Assembly: GCF_051401765.1 (NCBI RefSeq)
Contig: NW_027480504.1
Span: 2,046,001 to 2,110,000 of the forward strand
From: Calliopsis andreniformis
Lineage: Eukaryota > Arthropoda > Insecta > Hymenoptera > Andrenidae
Length of the DNA: 64,000 bases
Direction: 5' to 3'
This document shows positions 1 through 10,225 of the stretch, in pieces (position 1 is the first letter of the stretch; each line of letters opens with the position of its first letter). The position numbers and the translations under genes are program-made. Under the pieces are notes generated by a model, which did not search any database, was not told where the DNA came from, and saw nothing but the letters and a program-made list of their open reading frames with translations.

Positions 1-2565
1 AATCCTCAATCCTCAACCCTCAGACATCATCCTCAATCCTTAATCCTCAATCCTCAATCCTCAACCTTCATTCCTCAATACTCAATCTTCAATCCTCAAT
101 CCTCAGCCCTCAAACCTCAATACTGAATCCTCAATACTCAACCTTCAATCCTCAATCTTCAGTCCTCAGTACTCAACCATCGATCCTCAATTCTCAGTAC
201 TCAATAGAATATCCTGAATTCTCAGGATTCAATACTCAAACCTCAATCCTCAACCCTCAGCCCTCATCCTCCATCATCAATCCTCAATCCTCAATCCTCA
301 ATCTTCAATCCTCAGTACTCAATATTCAATCCCCAATCCTCAATGCTCAATCCTCAATCCTCAATCCTCAATCCTCAATCCTCAATCATCAACCCTCAAT
401 CCTCATTCCTCAAACCTCAATCCTCAACCCTCAGTCCTCATCCTCAATTCTCAATCCTCAATCCTCAATCTTCAATCCTCAATAATCAATCTCCAATCCT
501 AGATCCTCAATCCACAATCTTCTATCCTTAATTCTCAATCTTCAATCCTCAATACCCAGTCTTCAATCTTCAATCCTCAATCCTCAATCCTCAATCCTCA
601 ATCCTCAATCCTCAACCCTCAATATTCAACACACAACCCCCAGCCATGAATCCTCAATACTCAACCATCAATCCTCAACTCTCAATACTCAATAGAATAT
701 CCTGAATTCTCAGGACTCAATACTCAAACCTCAATCCTCAACCCTCAGCCCTCATCCTCCATCCTCAATCCTCTATCCTCAATACCCAATCCTCAATCTT
801 CAATCCTCAATCATCAATCCGCAATTCTCAATCCTCATACCTCAATCCTCAGTCGTCAAACCTCAATCGCTGACCCTCTGCCCTCATCCTCAACCCTCAG
901 TCTTCAATCCTCAGTCCTCAGTCCTCAAACCTCAATCCTCAAACCCCTGACATCATCCTCAATCCTCAATCCTCAATCCTCAATCCTCAATCTTCAATCC
1001 CTAATACTCAATCTTCAATCCTCAATCCTCAGTCCTCAAACCTCAATCCTGAATGTTCAATACTCAACCTTCAAGCCTCAATCCTCAGTCCTCAATCCTC
1101 GATCCTCAATCTTCAATCCTCAATATCCAATCTTCAATCCTCAATCCTCAATCCTCAATCCTCAATCCTCAACCCTCAGACATCATCCTCAATCCTTAAT
1201 CCTCAATCGTCAATCCTCAACCTTCAATACTCAATACTCAATCTTCAATCCTCAATCCTCAGCCCTCAAACCTCAATTCTGAATCCTCAATACACAACCT
1301 TCAATCCTCAATTCTGAGTCCTCAGTACTCAACCATCAATCCTCAATTCCCAATACTCAATAGAATATCCTGAATTCTCAGGATTCAATACTCAAACCTC
1401 AATCCTCAACCCTCAGCACTCATCCTCCATCATCAATCCTCAATCCTCAATCCTCAATCTTCAATCCTCAGTACTCAATATTCAATCCCCAATCCTCAAT
1501 CCTCAATCCTCAATCCTCAATCTTCAATCCTCAATCCTCAATCCTCAATCCTCAACCCTCAATCCTCATTCCTCAAACCTCAATCCTCAACCCTCAGTCC
1601 TCATCCTCAATTCTCAATCCTCAATCCTCAATCCTCAATCCTCAATCTTCAATCCTCAATAATTGATCTCCAATCCTAGATCCTCAATACACAATCATCA
1701 ATCCTTAATTCTCAACTTTCAATCCTCAATCACCCAGTCTTCAATCTTCAATCCTCAATGCTCAATCCTCAATGCTCAATTCTCAATCCTCAATCCTCAA
1801 TCCTCAGTCGTCAAACCTCAATCCCTGACACTCTGCCCTCATCCTCAACCCTCAGTCTTTAATCCTCAGTCCTCAGTCCTCAAACCTCAATCCTCAACCC
1901 TCAGACATCATCCTCAATCCTCAATCCTCAATCCTCAATCCTCAATCCTCAATCTTCAATCCCTAATACTCAATCTTCAATCCTCAATCCTCAGTCCCCA
2001 AACCTCAATCCTGAATCTTCAATACTCAACCTTCAAGCCTCAATCCTCAGTCCTCAATACTCAACCATCAATCCTCAATTCTCAATACTCAATAGAATAT
2101 CCTGAATTCTCAGGACTCAATACTCAAACCTCAATCCTCAACCCTCAGCCCTCATCCTCCATCCTCAATCCTCAATCTTCAATCCTCAATAATCAATCTC
2201 CAATCCTACATCCTCAATCCCCAATCCTCAATCCTTAATCCTCAATCTTCAATCCTCAATCGCCAGTCCTCAATCTTCAATCCTCAATGCTCAATCCTCA
2301 ACCCTCAAGCCTCAGTCCTCAATCCTCAATCCTCAATCCTCAAACCTCAATCCTCAACCGTCAGTCCTCGTCCTCAATCCTCAACCCTCAATCCTCAATC
2401 CCCAATCTTCAATCTCCAATCCTAGATCCTCAATCCTCAATCCTCAATCCCCAATCTTCAATCCTCAATAATCAATCTCCAATCCTAGATCCTCAATCCT
2501 CAATCCTCAATCCCCAATCTTCAATCCTCAATAATCAATCTCCAATCCTAGATCCTCAACCCTCA
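1..2565. repeat. Domain A, left part: diverged higher-order blocks
   Basis: This stretch contains heptamer variants in blocks that recur later in domain A. The hairpin marker occurs near 202-230, 690-716, 1358-1387 and 2090-2116. The segment around 1,210-1,720 matches 7,020-7,540 closely, including the rare strings TAATTGATCTCC/TAATCGATCTCC and ATACACAATCATC. The segment around 780-1,110 matches 3,716-4,018 and 6,660-6,965. Near 2,400-2,560 a short block containing CTCCAATCCTAGATCC is repeated three times in tandem; the same triplet is seen near 5,350-5,520 and 13,140-13,310. No gene is visible. Confidence 0.8.
202..230. other. Recurrent non-heptameric marker with hairpin (type 1)
   Basis: CAATAGAATATCC followed by TGAATTCTCAGGATTC breaks the heptamer pattern. 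ATCCTGA and TCAGGAT form a perfect 7-bp inverted repeat around the loop ATTC, and the site contains GAATTC. Type 1 copies start near 202, 690, 1358, 2090, 2955, 3610, 4410, 5050, 5914, 6556, 7168, 8834, 9474, 11607, 12235, 12833, 14840 and 18902. Copies ending GGACTC lose the outermost pair. Whether it is bound by a protein or is only an inherited variant string is unknown. Confidence 0.8.
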
Positions 2566-4020
2566 ATCCTCAATCCTCAATCCTCAATCCTCACTCTTCA
2601 ATCCTCAATACCCAATCCTCAATCTTCAATCCTCCATCAACAATCCTGAATTCTCAATCCTCAATCCTCAGTCCTCAGTCGTCAAACCACAATCCCCGAC
2701 CCTCAGCCCTCATCCTCAATCCTCAGTACTCAATCCTAAGTCCTCAGTCTTCAAACCTCAATCCTCAACCCTCAGACATCATCCTCAATCCTTAATCCTC
2801 AATCCTCAATCCTCAACCTTCAATCCTCAATACTCAATCTTCAATCCTCAATCCTCAGCCCTCAAACCTCAATACTGAATCCTCAATACTCAACCTTCAA
2901 TCCTCAATCTTGTGTCCTCAGTACTCAACCATCAATCCTCAATTCCCAATACTCAATAGAATATCCTGAATTCTCAGGATTCAATACTCAAACCTCAATC
3001 CTCAACCCTCAGCACTCATCCTCCATCATCAATCCTCAATCCTCAATCCTCAATCTTCAATCCTCAGTACTCAATATTCAATCCCCAATCCTCAATCCTC
3101 AATCCTCAATCCTCAATCTTCAATCCTCAATCCTCAATCCTCAATCCTCAACCCTCAATCCTCATTCCTCAAACCTCAATCCTCAACCCTCAGTCCTCAT
3201 CCTCAATTCTCAATCCTCAATCCTCAATCCTCAATCCTCAATCTTCAATCCTCAATATTCAATCTCCAATCCTAGATCCTCAATCCACAATCCTCAATCC
3301 TTAATTCTCAATCTTCAATCCTCAATACCCAGTCTTCAATCTTCAATCCTCAATGCTCAATCCTCAATGCTCAATCCTCAGTCCTCAATCCTCAGTCCTC
3401 AATCCTCAAACCTCAAACCTCTACCGTCAGTCCTCGACCTCAATCCTCAAACCTCAATCCTCAATCCTCAATATTCAATCATCAATACTCAATCTTCAAT
3501 CCTCAATCCTCAATCCTCAATCCTCAATCCTCAACCCTTAATATTCAACTCACAACCCCCAGCCATGAATCCTCAATACTCAACCATCAATCCTCAACTC
3601 TCAATACTCAATAGAATATCCTGAATTCTCGGGACTCAATACTCAAACCTCAATCCTCAACCCTCAGCCCTCATCCTCCATCCTCAATCCTCTATCCTCA
3701 ATACCCAATCCTCAATCTTCAATCCTCAATCATCAATCCGCAATTCTCAATCCTCATACCTCAATCCTCAGTCGTCAAACCTCAATCCCTGACCCTCTGC
3801 CCTCATCCTCAACCCTCAGTCTTCAATCCTCAGTCCTCAGTCCTCAAACCTCAATCCTCAAACCTCTGACATCATCCTCAATCCTCAATCCTCAATCCTC
3901 AATCCTCAATCTTCAATCCCTAATACTCAATCTTCAATCCTCAATCCTCAGTCCTCAAACCTCAATCCTGAATCTTCAATACTCAACCTTCAAGCCTCAA
4001 TCCTCAGTCCTCAATCCTCG
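2566..4020. repeat. Domain A higher-order repeat, copy 1
   Basis: The copy begins just before the string TCACTCTTCAATCC (2591) that also opens the next two copies (4046 and 5551). It runs through CATCAACAATCCTGAATTC, the PNP-like CCCCGACCCTC string, a hairpin marker near 2955, the CCTAGATCC block, TCTACCGTCAGTCCTCG and a second marker near 3610. Distance to copy 2 is 1,455 bp, shorter than the 1,505 bp between copies 2 and 3. This copy is more diverged from the other two than they are from each other. Its right end (about 3,716-4,018) matches 6,660-6,965, not the end of copy 2. Confidence 0.75.
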
Positions 4021-5525
4021 ATCCTCAATCCTCAATCCTCAATCCTCACTCTTCAATCCTCAATACCCAATCCTCAATCTTCAATCCTCCATCAACAATC
4101 CTGAATTCTCAATCCTCAATCCTCAGTCCTCAGTCGTCAAACCTCAATCCCCGACCCTCGGCCCTCATCCTCAATCCTCAGTCCTCAATCCTAAGTCCTC
4201 AGTCCTCAAACCTCAATCCTCAACCATCAGACATCATCCTCAATCCTTAATCCTCAATCCTCAATCCTCAACCTTCAATCCTCAATACTCAATCTTCAAT
4301 CCTCAATCCTCAGCCCTCAAACCTCAATACTGAATCCTCAATACTCAACCTTCAATCCTCAATCTTCAGTCCTCAGGACTCAACAATCGATCCTCAATTC
4401 TCAGTACTCAATAGAATATCCTGAATTCTCAGGATTCAATACTCAAACCTCAATCCTCAACCCTCAGCCCTCATCCTCCATCATCAATCCTCAATCCTCA
4501 ATCCTCAATCTTCAATCCTCGGTACTCAATATTCAATCCCCAATCCTCAATCCTCAATCCTCAATCCTCAATCCTCAATCCTCAATCATCAACCCTCAAT
4601 CCTCATTCCTCAAACCTCAATCCTCAACCCTCAGTCCTCATCCTCAATTCTCAATCCTCAATCCTCAATCCTCAATCCTCAATCTTCAATCCTCAATAAT
4701 CAATCTCCAATCCTAGATCCTCAATCCACAATCTTCAATCCTTAATTCTCAATCTTCAATCCTCAATACCCAGTCTTCAATCTTCAATCCTCAATGCTCA
4801 ATCCTCACTGCTCAATCCTCAGTCCTCAATCCTCAGTCCTCAATCCTCAAACCTCAATCCTCTACCGCCAGTCCTCGACCTCAATCCTCAAAGCTCAATC
4901 CTCAATCCTCAATATTCAATCATCAATACTCAATCTTCAATCCTCAATCCTCAATCCTCAATCCTCAATCCTCAACCCTCAATATTCAACACACAACCCC
5001 CAGCCATGAATCCTCAATACTCAACCATCAATCCTCAACTCTCAATACTCAACAGAATATCCTGAATTCTCAGGACTCAATACTCAAACCTCAATCCTCA
5101 ACCCTCAGCCCTCATCCTCCATCCTCAATCCTCTATCCTCAATACCCAATCCTCAATCTCCAATCCTACATCCTCAATCCCCAATCCTCAATCCTTAATC
5201 CTCAATCTTCAATCCTCCATCGCCAGTCCTCAATCTTCAATCCTCAATGCTCAATACTCAACCCTCAAGCCTCAGTCCTCAATCCTCAATCCTCAATCCT
5301 CAAACCTCAATCCTCAACCGTCAGTCCTCGTCCTCAATCCTCAACCCTCAATCCTCAATGCCCAATCTTCAGTCTCCAATCCTAGATCCTCAATCCTCAA
5401 TCCTCAATCCCCAATCTTCAATCCTCAGTAATCAATCTCCAATCCTAGATCCTCAATCCTCAATCCTCAATCCCCAATCTTCAATCCTCAATAATCAATC
5501 TCCAATCCTAGATCCTCAACCCTCA
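4021..5525. repeat. Domain A higher-order repeat, copy 2 (1,505 bp)
   Basis: Positions 4,021 to about 5,158 match 5,526 to about 6,663 at a constant offset of 1,505 bp, which is exactly 215 heptamers. Landmarks checked are TCACTC at 4046/5551, the start of the CACTGCTC string at 4794/6299, and hairpin markers near 4410/5914 and 5050/6556. After about 5,158 the two copies diverge: this copy enters a block shared with 2,200-2,600 and 12,930-13,320 instead. The constant offset shows few or no indels inside the matched part. Confidence 0.85.
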
Positions 5526-7030
5526 ATCCTCAATCCTCAATCCTCAATCCTCACTCTTCAATCCTCAATACCCAATCCTCAATCTTCAATCCTCCATCAA
5601 CAATCCTGAATTCTCAATCCTCAATCCTCAGTCCTCAGTCGTCAAACCTCAATCCCCGACCCTCGGCCCTCATCCTCAATCCTCAGTCCTCAATCCTAAG
5701 TCCTCAGCCCTCAAACCTCAATCCTCAACCCTCAGACATCATCCTCAATCCTTAATCCTCAATCCTCAATCCTCAACCTTCAATCCTCAATACTCAATCT
5801 TCAATCCTCAATCCGCAGCCCTCAAACCTCAATACTGAATCCTCAATACTCAACCTTCAATCCTCAATCTTCAGTCCTCAGTACTCAACCATCGATCCTC
5901 AATTCTCAGTACTCAATAGAATATCCTGAATTCTCAGGATTCAATACTCAAACCTCAATCCTCAACCCTCAGCCCTCATCCTCCATCATCAATCATCAAT
6001 CCTCAATCCTCAATCTTCAATCCTCGGTACTCAATATTCAATCCCCAATCCTCAATCCTCAATCCTCAATCCTCAATCCTCAATCCTCAATCATCAACCC
6101 TCAATCCTCATTCCTCAAACCTCAATCCTCAACCCTCAGTCCTCATCCTCAATTCTCAATCCTCAATCCTCAATCCTCAATCCTCAATCTTCAATCCTCA
6201 ATAATCAATCTCCAATCCTAGATCCTCAATCCACAATCTTCAATCCTTAATTCTCAATCTTCAATCCTCAATACCCAGTCTTCAATCTTCAATCCTCAAT
6301 GCTCAATCCTCACTGCTCAATCCTCAGTCCTCAATCCCCAGTCCTCAATCCTCAAACCTCAATCCTCTACCGCCAGTCCTCGACCTCAATCCTCAAACCT
6401 CAATCCTCAATCCTCAATATTCAATCATCAATACTCAATCTTCAATCCTCAATCCTCAATCCTCAATCCTCAATCCTCAACCCTCAATATTCAACACACA
6501 ACCCCCAGCCATGAATCCTCAATACTCAACCATCAATCCTCAACTCTCAATACTCAACAGAATATCCTGAATTCTCAGGACTCAATACTCAAACCTCAAT
6601 CCTCAACCCTCAGCCCTCATCCTCCATCCTCAATCCTCTATCCTCAATACCCAATCCTCAATCTTCAATCCTCAATCATCAATCCGCAATTCTCAATCCT
6701 CATACCTCAATCCTCAGTCGTCAAACCTCAATCCCTGACCCTCTGCCCTCATCCTCAACCGTCAGTCTTCAATCCTCAGTCCTCAGTCCTCAAACCTCAA
6801 TCCTCAAACCTCTGACATCATCCTCAATCATCAATCCTCAATCCTCAATCCTCAATCTTCAATCCCTAATACTCAATCTTCAATCCTCAATCCTCAGTCC
6901 TCAAACCTCAATCCTGAATCTTCAATACTCAACCTTCAAGCCTCAATCCTCAGTCCTCAATCCTCGATCCTCAATCTTCAATCCTCAATATCCAATCTTC
7001 AATTCTCAATCCTCAATCCTCAATCCTCAA
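5526..7030. repeat. Domain A higher-order repeat, copy 3
   Basis: This is the tandem partner of 4,021-5,158 at offset 1,505 bp. Its central part (about 5,790-6,880) was itself copied to about 8,710-9,800 at offset 2,920 bp. The right end, about 6,660-6,965, matches 3,716-4,018 and contains the rare strings CAATCCGCAATTCTC and CCCTGACCCTCTGCCC. Hairpin markers lie near 5,914 and 6,556, the second in the variant form CAACAGAATATCC. Confidence 0.8.
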
Positions 7031-7440
7031 CCTTCAATCCTCAATACTCGATCTTCAATCCTCAATCCTCAGCCCTCAAACCTCAATTCTGAATCCTCTA
7101 TACTCAACCTTCAATCCTCAATCCTGAGTCCTCAGTACTCAACCATCAATCCTCAATTCCCAATACTCAATAGAATATCCTGAATTCTCAGGATTCAATA
7201 CTCAAGCCTCAATCCTCAACCCTCAGCACTCATCCTCCATCATCAATCCTCAATCCTCAATCCTCAATCTTCAATCCTGAGTACTCAATATTCAATCCCC
7301 AATCCTCAATCCTCAATCCTCAATCCTCAATCCTCAATCCTCAATCCTCAACCCTCAATCCTCATTCCTCAAACCTCAATCCTCAACCCTCAGTCCTCAT
7401 CCTCAATTCTCAATCCTCAATCCTCAATACTCAATCCTCA
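7031..7440. repeat. Domain A linker block, copy of ~1,210-1,640
   Basis: The order of variants (CTCAATTCTGAATCC, a marker near 7168, CAGCACTCATCCTCC, GTACTCAATATTCAATCCCC) is the same as at about 1,210-1,640 and partly 2,850-3,100. It has no other content. Confidence 0.65.
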
Positions 7441-8601
7441 ATCTTCAATCCTCAATAATCGATCTCCAATCCTAGATCCTCAATACACAATCATCAATCC
7501 TTAATTCTCAACCTTCAATCCTCAATCCCCAGTCTTCAATCTTCAATCCTCAATGCTCAATCCTCAATGCTCAATCCTCAGTCCTCAATCCTCAGTCCTC
7601 AATCCTCAATCCTCAACCCTCAATCCTCATTCCTCAAACCTCAAACCTCACCCCTCAGTCCTCATCCTCAATTCTCAATCCTCAATCCTCAATACTCAAT
7701 CCTCAATCCTCAATCTTCAATCCTCAATAATCAATCTCCAATCCTAGATCCTCAATCCACAATCTTCAATCCTTAATCCTCAATCTTCAATTCTCAATCC
7801 CCAGTCTTCAACCTTCAATCCTCAATGCTCAATCCTCAATGCTCAATCCTCAGTCCTCAATCCTCAGTCATAAAGTCTCAAACCTCAATCCTCTACCGTC
7901 AGTCCTCGTACTCAATCCTCAAACCTCAATCCTCAATCCTCAATATTCAATCATCAATACTCAATCTTCAATCCTCAATCCTCAATCCTCAATCCTCAAT
8001 CCTCAACCCTCAATATTCAACACACAACCCTCAGCCATGAATCCTCAATCCTCAATCCTCATTCTTCAATCCTCAATACCCAATCCTCAATCTTCAATCC
8101 TCAATCATCAATCCTCAATTCTCAATCCTCAATCCTCAATCCTCAGTCGTCAAACCTCAATCCCTGATCCTCTGCCCTCATCCTCAACCCTCAGTCTTCA
8201 ATCCTCAGGCCTCAGTCCTCAAACCTCTCTCCTCAACCCTCAGACATCATCCTCAATCCTCAATCCTCAATCCTCAATCCTCAATCTTCAATCCCTAATA
8301 CTCAATCTTCTATCCTCAATGCTCAGTCCTCAAACCTCAATCCTGAATCTTCAATACTCAACCTTCAAGCCTCAATCCTCTGTCCTCAATCCTCGATCCT
8401 CAATCTTCAATCCTCAATATCCAATCTTCAATCCTCAATCCTCAATCCTCAATCCTCAAGCCTCAATTTTCAATCTTCAATCCTCAATCCTCAGAACTCA
8501 ATCATCAATATTCAACCCTCAGTCCTCGTCCTCAATCCACAGCCCTCAATCGTCAATCCTCAATCTTCAATCATCAATATTCAATCTTCAATCCTCAATG
8601 C
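7441..8601. repeat. Block duplicated at +2,375 bp, left copy
   Basis: It starts near the string AATCGATCTCCAATCC (about 7,449) and matches about 9,815-10,976. The distinctive TCAGTCATAAAG lies at 7,865 and again 2,375 bp downstream. It includes the heptamer-breaking stretches TTCTACCGTCAG/CTCTACCGTCAG, AACACACAACCCTCAGCC and CCTGATCCTCTGCCC. The match ends near 8,600, where this copy continues with CAATCTT and the other with CAATCCT. Confidence 0.8.
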
Positions 8602-8709
8602 TCAATCTTCAATCCTCAATCCTCAATCCTCAATCTTCAATCCTCAATCCTCAATCCTCAATCCTCAATCCTCAATCTTCAATCCTCAATGCTCAATCTT
8701 CAATCCTCA
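8602..8709. repeat. Junction of plain heptamers
   Basis: A short stretch made almost only of CAATCCT, CAATCTT and CAATGCT units joins two copied blocks. Homogeneous heptamer runs of this kind sit at several block boundaries, which fits exchange occurring within them. Confidence 0.6.
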
Positions 8710-9800
8710 ATCCTCAATCTTCAATCCTCAATCCTCAGCCCTCAAACCTCAATACTGAATCCTCAATTCTCAACCTTCAATCCTCAATCTTCAGTCCTCA
8801 GGACTCAACCATCGATCCTCAATTCTCAGTACTCAATAGAATATCCTGAATTCTCAGGATTCAATACTCAAACCTCAATCCTCAACCCTCAGCCCTCATC
8901 CTCCATCATCAATCCTCAATCCTCAATCCTCAATCTTCAATCCTCGGTACTCAATATTCAATCCCCAATCCTCAATCCTCAATCCTCAATCCTCAATCCT
9001 CAATCCTCAATCATCAACCCTCAATCCTCATTCCTCAAACCTCAATCCTCAACCCTCAGTCCTCATCCTCAATTCTCAATCCTCAATCCTCAATCCTCAA
9101 TCCTCAATCTTCAATCCTCAATAATCAATCTCCAATCCTAGATCCTCAATCCACAATCTTCAATCCTTAATTCTCAATCTTCAATCCTCAATACCCAGTC
9201 TTCAATCTGCAATCCTCAATGCTCAATCCTCACTGCTCAATCCTCAGTCCTCAATCCCCAGTCCTCAATCCTCAAACCTCAATCCTCTACCGCCAGTCCT
9301 CGACCTCAATCCTCAACCTCAATCCTGAATCCTCAATATTCAATCATCAATACTCAATCTTCAATCCTCAATCCTCAATCCTCAATCCTCAATCCTCAAC
9401 CCTCAATATTCAACACACAACCCCCAGCCATGAATCCTCAATACTCAACCATCAATCCTCAACTCTCAATACTCAACAGAATATCCTGAATTCTCAGGAC
9501 TCAATACTCAAACCTCAATCCTCAACCCTCAGCCCTCATCCTCCATCCTCAATCCTCTATCCTCAATACCCAATCCTCAATCTTCAATCCTCAATCATCA
9601 ATCCGCAATTCTCAATCCTCATACCTCAATCCTCAGTCGTCAAACCTCAATCCCTGACCCTCTGCCCTCATCCTCAACCGTCAGTCTTCAATCCTCAGTC
9701 CTCAGTCCTCAAACCTCAATCCTCAAACCTCTGACATCATCCTCAATCATCAATCCTCAATCCTCAATCCTCAATCTTCAATCCCTAATACTCAATCTTC
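8710..9800. repeat. Copy of 5,790-6,880 (offset 2,920 bp)
   Basis: The same series of variants is present as at about 5,790-6,880: CTCAATACTGAATCC, a marker near 8,834 with GGATTC, GGTACTCAATATTC, CACTGCTCAATCC (9,219 against 6,299), a second marker near 9,474 in the CAACAGAATATCC form, and CAATCCGCAATTCTC. Near 9,311 one unit is shortened (CTCAACCTCAATCCTG), a phase slip absent from the other copy. The match ends near 9,800. Confidence 0.82.
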
Positions 9801-10225
9801 AATCCTCAATCTTCAATCCTCAATAATCGATCTCCAATCCTAGATCCTCAATACACAATCATCAATCCTTAATTCTCAACCTTCAATCCTCAATCCCCAG
9901 TCTTCAATCTTCAATCCTCAATGCTCAATCCTCAATGCTCAATCCTCAGTCCTCAATCCTCAGTCCTCAATCCTCAATCCTCAACCCTCAATCCTCATTC
10001 CTCAAACCTCAAACCTCAAACCTCACCCCTCAGTCCTCATCCTCAATTCTCAATCCTCAATCCTCAATACTCAATCCTCAATCCTCAATCTTCAATCCTC
10101 AATAATCAATCTCCAATCCTAGATCCTCAATCCACAATCTTCAATCCTTAATCCTCAATCTTCAATTCTCAATCCCCAGTCTTCAATCTTCAATCCTCAA
10201 TGCTCAATCCTCAATGCTCAATCCT
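9801..10225. repeat. Block duplicated at +2,375 bp, right copy (left portion)
   Basis: This is the upstream part of the copy of 7,441-8,601 and carries AATCGATCTCC near 9,825. Near 10,005-10,025 the string CTCAAACCTCAAACC has one more unit than the equivalent at about 7,635, a single-unit expansion. Confidence 0.75.
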
